Source: Berberis thunbergii (Eukaryota > Streptophyta > Magnoliopsida > Ranunculales > Berberidaceae). From it: a stretch of 64,000 nt of DNA. Below are positions 57,783-64,000 of the stretch, piece after piece. The notes beneath the pieces were generated by a model. The model was not told the origin of the DNA. It did no database searches and saw only the letters and a list, made by a program, of their open reading frames with translations. The stretch is taken from positions 1 through 64,000 of the forward strand of contig QNQO01007626.1 of the NCBI GenBank assembly GCA_003290165.1, read 5' to 3'. The translations under genes and the position numbers were made by a program. Numbering within the stretch: the stretch's first letter is position 1; every line of letters begins with the position of its first letter.

Positions 57783-58049
57783 GTAAGTAGCTTTTTTAAT
57801 TTCTTAGTTGATTCTTCAATGAAGTGTACTGAAATCTATGTCTAAAAAGAAGGCGTACCTCCTCTCTTTTATTAGTTATTACAAGTAAGGGCCATAACTT
57901 TGAGATTTTTTTTTTGGTTGTTAAATTTTTGGCTAGGGAGAATTATTGTCTTGAGAATTAGGATTTCTCTATAGGGGCTCCAGAATCATATTCACAGGTT
58001 CCATATTTTGAAAAAAAAAAAAAAGTCTATTTCTTGCTTTGGTGTATTA

Positions 58050-58345
58050 CACATGGTAAAATTTGTACAATTGACAACCTTTCCAAGAGAAGGTTTTTGA
58101 TCCCCAGTCGCTGTGTTTTGCACTTTTCCCATGTGTAATCAATTTGACATCTATCCTTTGAATGTTGTGTTGTTACTAAGGTTTGGTCGAAGCTGGTTAG
58201 TGGGTTTGGTATCCCTTTGCTCGATTGCTTTCCATCATTGGCTAAAGTGGAGTAATAGGTTTTGTCTTCTAAAGGGCAAGGCATGGTGTGGGAGAGGTTG
58301 TCCTCTATGATGCTTTGGGTACTATTAGGAAGGAATGGCATGCCA
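58050..58345 (+). pseudogene. LINE reverse-transcriptase zinc-binding fragment
   Basis: In successive plus-strand frames: NLSKRRF-like start, LIPSRCVLC, then KVWSKLVSGFGIPLLDCFPS and LAKWSNRFCLLKGKA. This is the C-terminal zf-RVT region of plant non-LTR retrotransposons. The His and Cys of the usual HLFxxC are not recognisable. It lies in the intron after the beta-amylase exon. Confidence 0.6.
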
Positions 58346-59866
58346 GGGGTGTACTAATTCTTACAATCTTACCAAGGTATTCAAGGCATTTTTTGTTTTG
58401 TTTTTGTTTTGGTTTTGGTTTTTTTTGTTTTTCGTTTTGGCCAAAGTGAAGCAATTGTCGTTGCTTTGCTTCTTGCTTTAAGCATACATTTTTTTGCTCA
58501 TTTTGACTCTTACAAAGATATATCTCAAATATATCGGGAGATTAAGGCCATCTTATGGTGTTTGGGACTAATTGGCGTAGTTTAATCATCATGCCTTTTC
58601 ATATGAATACGTAAGTCCAATCATTATGCACTATTTATTCTTCTTCGCAGTGGGAGTTTCTCACATGTATTGCCTGCCTCTCCTTTATTTTTCTGATTAA
58701 AAACAATGATTTCCCTTTTGTGAACCCTTGCTTGATTTGTGGAAGTTCTTTGATTAGTCAGTTGGGATTCATCTCTATATCGCTTATGTGCAGAGTTTAC
58801 AATTTTTCTGATGAGTAATGATGATATGCAAGTTGTTGGTCTTTGCGGCTATGGAGCAGAACCAACATAAAAACATTAAATTAGACACTTGAATTTGATG
58901 GGTATAAATGCATACACTTTTGGTGATTGTCGATCAGTAAAAGAAAATTTTGCAGTATAAATATGTAGTAGGGCTTTGTTTGGTGCGTTGTATAATAATG
59001 TATTTTGCAAATTAACACAATTGCAATAGTTTATGATGCATTTCTTTATGGTTGATCGATAGTAATTAACAAAACCAATGCAGCTTTCGACTAATATTTG
59101 GTTATGTACATGGTGTTGGTGATTGTGATGATTATGATACGGTGGTTGTAGCAGTGGTGGGGTGGTTGTGAAGGTGTCAATGTTGGTTATGCTATGGTGG
59201 TTGTGGTGTTGTTGGTTGTGGCATGGCGCTAGCGGTGGTGATGGTTTATGCATGGCGCTAGCGGTGGTGTAGTCGTAGAGTTGAAGTGGTAGTTGTAAAT
59301 ATATGTTAGTTAGCGATGGTGACATTGAAAGTTGAAATAGTGCATTGGGGTGCTAAAGTGAGAGGTTTGCTAAATGAATACAATAACCAAATTTTGCAAA
59401 TGATACCAAACATTAAAATTGGGGTGCTTTTATTTTAATCAATAAAATTGGGGTGCTTTTTATACCAAACATTATAAAAAATGAAGCCTAGGGTGCTTTT
59501 ATTCTAATCAATAAAATTAACTCATCAAGAAACGAAAAATAGGAAACAAGATAGGTTGATCTAGGCTACCATACAATGACAAAGAATTGAAAATCCAACA
59601 AAAGGACACGATGCGTAACACATTACACGAGTAGAAGTTTTCTCCAGTTTTATGCAACACTTGTGTTCATTGACTTGCTTGTGCTCATGCATTTGATTAA
59701 CTTTATTTTCTCTCTGATATTGCGGCAGAGTGGTGTTATTCAGACAATCAATAAAATGATGTCCACTGCATTTTTTACCGAAGTGTACTTGTTTGTATTT
59801 CATTTTTACGCCTTTCAGCTTGTCATCTGTTGAATTCTAATATGAGATTTAATTTTGGTTTTTAAG
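58346..59866. other. Intron-like filler inside the CACTA region
   Basis: No gene seen. A GT-rich part (59100-59300) has two copies of GCATGGCGCTAGCGGTGGTG. At 59397-59520 an AATTGGGGTGCTTTTATTTT-like unit is repeated about three times. The minus-strand frames here are shadows of these. Confidence 0.5.
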
Positions 59867-59935
59867 ATTGGTGCACCATTTTGGAGCCAAAGAAACCTCC
59901 ACCAGACTACATTTGTCGGAGATGCAAAGTACCCG
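59867..59935 (+). pseudogene. Captured E3 ligase exon, CCHC zinc-knuckle start (DWNN/PQT3 type)
   Basis: A TTTTAAG acceptor and a GTAAG donor bound an exon encoding (D)WCTILEPKKPPPDYICRRC followed by KVPG. In DWNN-domain ubiquitin ligases (RBBP6/PQT3) the zinc knuckle reads PPxxYxCxRCxVPGHFIxHCPT. The second half (GHFIQHC) is missing here. Confidence 0.65.
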
Positions 59936-60149
59936 GTAAGTTGTTAGTTTAGAAGCTACTTCTCTACATTATTCTTGTCACTATTTTTCACGTGGATTAT
60001 TCCTATTATAGGTCCTCTCATATTTTCTTTGGTGTTAATTTACTTTTCCCGTCCTTTGTGCAATTGTCGTTTCATATTATATATTTTGGATTCTAAATTT
60101 GTTTGAAAGAGGATGCTGAACTCACTTTCATTTTTAAAATTGTAACCAG

Positions 60150-60405
60150 GTATCAGGAACTACATTGTCTCAAAAGATCTAATGTGCACTTATGGAGCGA
60201 CAAATGTACTCACAGATGATCTTCTGCCTAATGCGACACTCCGCAAGACCATTGACTTCTTCTTAAACCCAGATATTAGTAGTGAAGAAACTAGTAGAAC
60301 CAAGTCAAGTTCTCAAGGACCCTTGTCTGATAAGGAGCCTGCTCAACTCCTCCAGATCAAAGTCCCATCGCCCACCCATTCTGCCTTAACATCATCAGGA
60401 AACAG
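60150..60405 (+). pseudogene. Captured E3 ligase exon, second half of the U-box/RING (DWNN/PQT3 type)
   Basis: The exon (acceptor AACCAG, donor GTATTT) encodes IRNYIVSKDLMCTYGATNVL, then TDDLLPNATLRKTIDFFLNP and a Ser-rich tail. In PQT3-like ligases the same region reads KCIRNYI..CxCGATNVLADDLLPNKTLR. The second Cys of CxCG is Tyr here and the first Cys is lost at the exon junction, so zinc binding is broken. It joins the previous exon in frame (CCC G|GT ATC), skipping the exons that lie between in the full gene. Confidence 0.75.
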
Positions 60406-60568
60406 GTATTTTTGTTTCATCAGTTACATAGTGCCAGTTCTTATCATAAGTTCCATTTTCAGGTATCGCTTTTGCTATGGAATGTAAATTTCCTTTACAT
60501 ATCCTCCAATTTCAGCATCACTTATGTTTTGCAACTGAAAAATGTGTTTTTTTCCTTTTCTTTTACAG

Positions 60569-60618
60569 ATGGAGTGAACAAAATCAAAGCAGATACAGAT
60601 TCCGTAGAGACAAATATA
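60569..60618 (+). other. Exon-like segment after the E3 ligase exon
   Basis: A TTTTACAG acceptor and a GTAAGT donor enclose 50 bp, in frame with the previous exon as (R)WSEQNQSRYRFRRDKY. Family not recognised; it may belong to the same ligase gene. Confidence 0.4.
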
Positions 60619-61022
60619 GTAAGTATCAATATATAAAAAAATGTAAAACACAGTCACTTTGTTTCTCATATTAAAAGTACTAAATGAGTTGCTATATGCA
60701 ACTTGATGTTAGTCTTGGCTAATCTGATATTTTTTTGCCAAGTTCTATATATTGTTCTAACCAAGTCAGAAACCAAACTTGAAGGGAACAAGCCTAGACT
60801 TTAAGCTTGTAAAATTGAGTTTCAGGTTCCTTTAGGTTTCCTTTACAGTTTATTTTTTTAAGTTTTCTGAATTTATGATAAGGGAAGGCCATTTTGCTCT
60901 AGTGACAATTTGGTATGATATTCTTATGCACCTTATATATGTTGGGTGCATCATAAACTAATCCATTTTGCATACGGATGCATTTTCTATGCATATTTTA
61001 TTTATAATTGTTTGAAAGTTGG

Positions 61023-61160
61023 TACATGGTAAGCTTGACAAATTGTAGTTTAACTGTGATCCTATAGATTGAAAATATATTGAGATTCCAAGCTTGACAA
61101 GTTATAGTTTAACTGTGAATCTGTGATCCTATAGATTTAAAATATATTGAGATTCCAAGG
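61023..61160. repeat. Tandem duplication of about 70 bp
   Basis: AGCTTGACAAATTGTAGTTT to TTGAGATTCCA is repeated as AGCTTGACAAGTTATAGTTT to TTGAGATTCCAAGG with small changes. Confidence 0.8.
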
Positions 61161-61494
61161 CAGTGATAATCTTTTTAACAGCTGGATTGAATAGAGGTAT
61201 TCTTACTTGACCTCTCACAATTGTTGCAGTTCCAACCCTTCCTCTCCAATTTAGGATTGTCAAAACCCAAGAAAAAAGCAATTCTGAGTTGCTTATATTA
61301 ATACAATTATTAGGAAAATGTTGTATATTTTTTATAATTTGAGAAAATATTGAATTCTGCAGGTCAAATTGTGTTTTGCAAGTGGAGCATAATGGCAAAG
61401 AGTCCTGGCAAGGTGTTGTCTTGGCTTGGGACAGAGTTGTTTTGCTCTGTTTCTGTTCAGAAACAGGGCAGCGATGGCTGGAAGGTGCAAGGCG

Positions 61495-61735
61495 CAAGCG
61501 CAGAGGCTGCTGCGTTGCTGATGTTGCTGCTGCGTTGCTGTTGTTGTTGCTGTTGCGAGTTGCTGCTGCGCTGCGTTGCTGATGCTGTTGCGAGTTGCTG
61601 ATGCTGTTCTGCGCTGCGTTGCTGTTGCTGATGTTGCTGCTGCGTTGCTGATGCTGTTGCGAGTTGCTGCTGCTGCTGCTGCTACGCTGAGTTGCTGCTG
61701 ATGCTGGTTTTGCTGCTGCTGGGACGCTTGCTGTC
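61495..61735. repeat. CTG/TTG/GCG triplet-rich tract
   Basis: About 240 bp of GCTGCTGCGTTGCTGATGTT-type triplets, period 3, with an imperfect longer unit. Any frame through it is open: Leu/Cys/Ala-rich on the plus strand, Gln/Ser/Asn-rich on the minus strand (61129-61875). I regard those frames as composition artefacts. Confidence 0.8.
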
Positions 61736-62217
61736 TGTCGCAGCGTTGGTTGGAGCATTTGTTTTGGGCAATCCGGGGTACACTCGGGTCGCAGAAACGC
61801 GCGTGTGCTGCGTGTTCTATGGCTGAGAGCACTGCATGGAGCCATTTTTTGTGTTTCAGGTTTGTTATTATTCAAATTAGGCAGTTATAACATGTTGTTT
61901 GTTGTCTTTGGTCATTTTCCTCGGATTTTCATAATATTTATGGTGATGCTTCGTGCTTTTAGGTATTTTGTGTCGGTTCTTGCAATAATTTAACTCAATT
62001 ATCTGTCTATATCTCTTGAAATCTATACTTGTCATTCTGGAAAAACATGGATGCTTCATTTCAAGCTTTTTAGTCTCATCACAGCTCAGACTGTTGCAGT
62101 CATCAAACATCCCAAATCTGGAATAAAATGCATGTGAGCTTGTGTATGGAAATTGCTTTATAAATTTGTTTCTTCATATTTTTGGCTGTCTTACATTGTT
62201 TAATTGCTTCATTTCAG

Positions 62218-62259
62218 GAGCTTTACCGAAGCAATCTCTTATCATCCTACAAGGACATG
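62218..62259 (+). other. Exon-like segment (14 codons)
   Basis: A CATTTCAG acceptor and a GTACGT donor enclose ELYRSNLLSSYKDM. Family not recognised. Confidence 0.4.
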
Positions 62260-62925
62260 GTACGTGTATTTGACATCCTAATGACAAAAACACCTTATTA
62301 GTGATCTTGAGATGTTACCATACTGCAACTTGACACATTGGATTAAAATAATCGAAAACACTACCACACTCGAGAAGATTGTATAAACATCTAACAGATC
62401 TGCGTTCTAGGCAGAGATGCATTCCTGTTTCCTGGTAAGAAACCCCCACATGTAAGTGTTGTTTTAGAGCATGAAACATGTGAAGCAGGTCAAACCCAAA
62501 TTTCTCCGGACCAGTGTGTTAGCAAATCTGTATGAGTTTAACCTCCTGACTAGAAGAACATCTCTGGCATTTAACCTCAGTGTCTAGACATCGATATGGA
62601 CTGTCTGACGCATTCTCTTCATAAATTGATTCAAAAATCCAAAGAGCTCCAGCAGGTATATCACCAGGATGACCTATACTAATTATCCTTTAAATTTTGC
62701 ATGTGAATACTTTAATTCTGTCTAAATAGTAGATATCAACTTTTATCTGGTTTTCTCTGTTGGTTACAAATTTATCTTATCTGGCGAGTTGTTTACATAG
62801 TTAATGCCGATAAATATTACATGCATGGAGCTGCTACTAGGTAACGGTTTTGTGAATCCTTTTATGTTTTTTTAATATATATATTATTATTTTATTTTTT
62901 TCTCTTATGGAAATGTGTTTTGCAG

Positions 62926-63959
62926 CTCTGAAGTAAGTGTATATGCATATGCTGCAGCTCAAGTCAAGAAAGCTATGGAGGTAACTCTTGGTATTTATAT
63001 AACATGTGTAGCTGACTTGAAACTTTAGCATACACCGTGCTTATTATGTTTAATCTCTATAGGTCACACATTACCTTGGAGGAGAAAACTGTTTTTTAGC
63101 AGCTACAGATGGTTTTAGAAAAATGGTTGGACGGGTATTGCTTTGTGTTATAATCAAATTTAGTGGTTGGAAATCATATCAAAAACATTTTTCAAATTAT
63201 TTCCTAGGTTGTTGTTAGCATATTTCACAGCTTTTTGATCTCATCCTTTTAGTTTTGTACTAGAAATACTGTGTATGTCCTACTTATCTGTGTTAGTCCT
63301 CCCTTGTATATTCTTACTATGTGAGACATATGCCAAATTGACCTTGTAAATGCTTATTAACTAAAATGTTTAAAATTTTTATTTTTTTCTTTTGAAGGCA
63401 AGTTTTCTTCAAGCTGCTGTGGCCTATAAGAAAAAGATTGGATTCAATGGTAATCTTTTGTTTGAGTTGTGACTTTCTTAGCACATACACCCACACATGG
63501 ACTCTTAAGGTATATCTCCATTCATGGGATGGAACATTGACTTTTCTGTCATTTTTATTTTCATCCCCATTACTCCATTTGCATTTTATTCTTTTTAAAA
63601 TGCAATTGTACATTTACTTTTCCTACAGAAATATAACAAAAAATGGAAAGTCGTGGTACACGTCATTTTTGTTGGTTGCTTCAGATTTATGTTTAGATGG
63701 TTACTTTTGATACAAAACTTCTATTTAACATTTCCCTTGACTATCTGACAATCTTAAACGTTATTTCAGGGACTTTGCTGATTGAACCCAAGCCTCGAGA
63801 ACCTACTAAGCACCAGTATGCATTATGCCACTTAGACTCAATTCATTACACAGTCTGCTGATGTTCTACTGATTATAACATCATTAATAATGCTATTTCA
63901 GGTACGATTGGGATGCTGCAACAACTACTGCATTCCTACAGAAATATGGTCTTGTGGGT
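62926..63959 (+). pseudogene. Xylose isomerase internal exons (five), continuing beyond the window
   Basis: Exons 62926-62980, 63063-63134, 63398-63449, 63770-63815 and 63902-63959 all have GT-AG borders and join in frame. The peptide shows [59 protein letters not shown] and FLQKYGLVG. This is the centre of plant xylose isomerase (D-xylose to D-xylulose), including the Glu of the metal-binding IEPKP. The segment after YLGGEN should read YVFWGGREGYxxLLNTD but is ENCFLAATDGFRKMVGR, so an active-site Trp/Gly region is altered. The N-terminal exons are not found upstream, where the E3 ligase and filler lie, so this is a partial copy rather than the complete gene. Confidence 0.8.
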
Positions 63960-64000
63960 GAGTCATTCTTGTTCATCTATTCCCCTCCTCCCTCGCATAA

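Larger units (their letters stand above)
56869..64000 (+). mobile_element. CACTA-type element carrying host gene fragments; right end not in window
   Basis: The left end is CACTACACCAAAAG at 56869, close to the CACTACAAGAAAA ends of plant CACTA elements. Subterminal repeats follow: two tandem AGCTACACAGGGGTGGCC, then CCACGGTT...AAGCCGTTG and GCCACGGCTAAAAACCGTGG in both orientations (56888-57005). A purine-rich leader (57140-57200) follows, then exon-like pieces of three unrelated genes. The matching right end (CTTTTGGTGTAGTG-like) was not found up to 64000. No transposase was seen. The right boundary, and whether all the fragments lie inside the element, are therefore inference. Confidence 0.6.

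Noticed and set aside
61129..61875. 248-codon Gln/Ser/Asn-rich frame on the minus strand
   Set aside because: It is produced by the CTG triplet tract, has no domain, and runs opposite to the exon-like pieces around it.

Overview
The window is nuclear DNA of a flowering plant, most likely a eudicot. It has intron-containing genes with plant GT-AG splice sites, many LTR retrotransposons, hAT, PIF/Harbinger and CACTA DNA transposons, and a nuclear-type tRNA-Leu. Little of it is single-copy genic sequence; most is nested transposable elements.

Left part (1-15.7 kb). A broken LTR with an internal tandem duplication (about 415-2021) abuts a truncated Ty3/gypsy gag with PBS and LTR on the minus strand (2106-3886). 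Two copies of a dispersed repeat flank a degenerate ~80-bp tandem array (5.2-5.7 kb). The best-preserved host gene is an internal alternative NAD(P)H-ubiquinone oxidoreductase of the NDA1/NDA2 type, eight exons at 7246-12606 (+). It carries three single-base homopolymer indels, so it is either a recent pseudogene or affected by assembly errors. A 398-bp hAT-type MITE lies at 13580-13977.

Middle part (15.7-30.2 kb). A minus-strand 2-oxoglutarate/Fe(II) dioxygenase gene is split in its first exon by a 5.0-kb Ty1/copia element (16272-21314, target duplication ATAGG). A second copia element (21940-26720, target duplication GTTTC) has unusual TA...TA LTR ends and abuts a 953-bp non-autonomous PIF/Harbinger element (26729-27681).

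Retrotransposon block (30.2-51.6 kb). Two large Athila-like Ty3/gypsy elements, A (30166-38907, TSD ATGAC) and B (40035-51577, TSD CATCC), both lie on the minus strand and are both bounded by full LTRs. Both have a tRNA-Asp-type PBS and a G-rich polypurine tract, but neither has a recognisable reverse transcriptase or integrase. A keeps part of gag plus a long ORF. B keeps a broken gag and a protease remnant. Both share a C-terminal region ending in a hydrophobic segment. B is itself hit by a 1.29-kb hAT element next to its PBS.

Right part (51.6-64 kb). A tRNA-Leu(UAG) gene, a permuted gypsy RT scrap, a probable ~3.1-kb solo LTR and a second copy of the hAT MITE precede a CACTA-type end at 56869. 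Downstream of it are exon-like pieces from at least three unrelated host genes: a beta-amylase, a DWNN/PQT3-type E3 ubiquitin ligase and a xylose isomerase. They lie on one strand with usable splice sites, together with a LINE scrap and a CTG-rich triplet tract. This looks like gene-fragment capture by a CACTA element whose right end is not in the window, and it is the most interesting object here.
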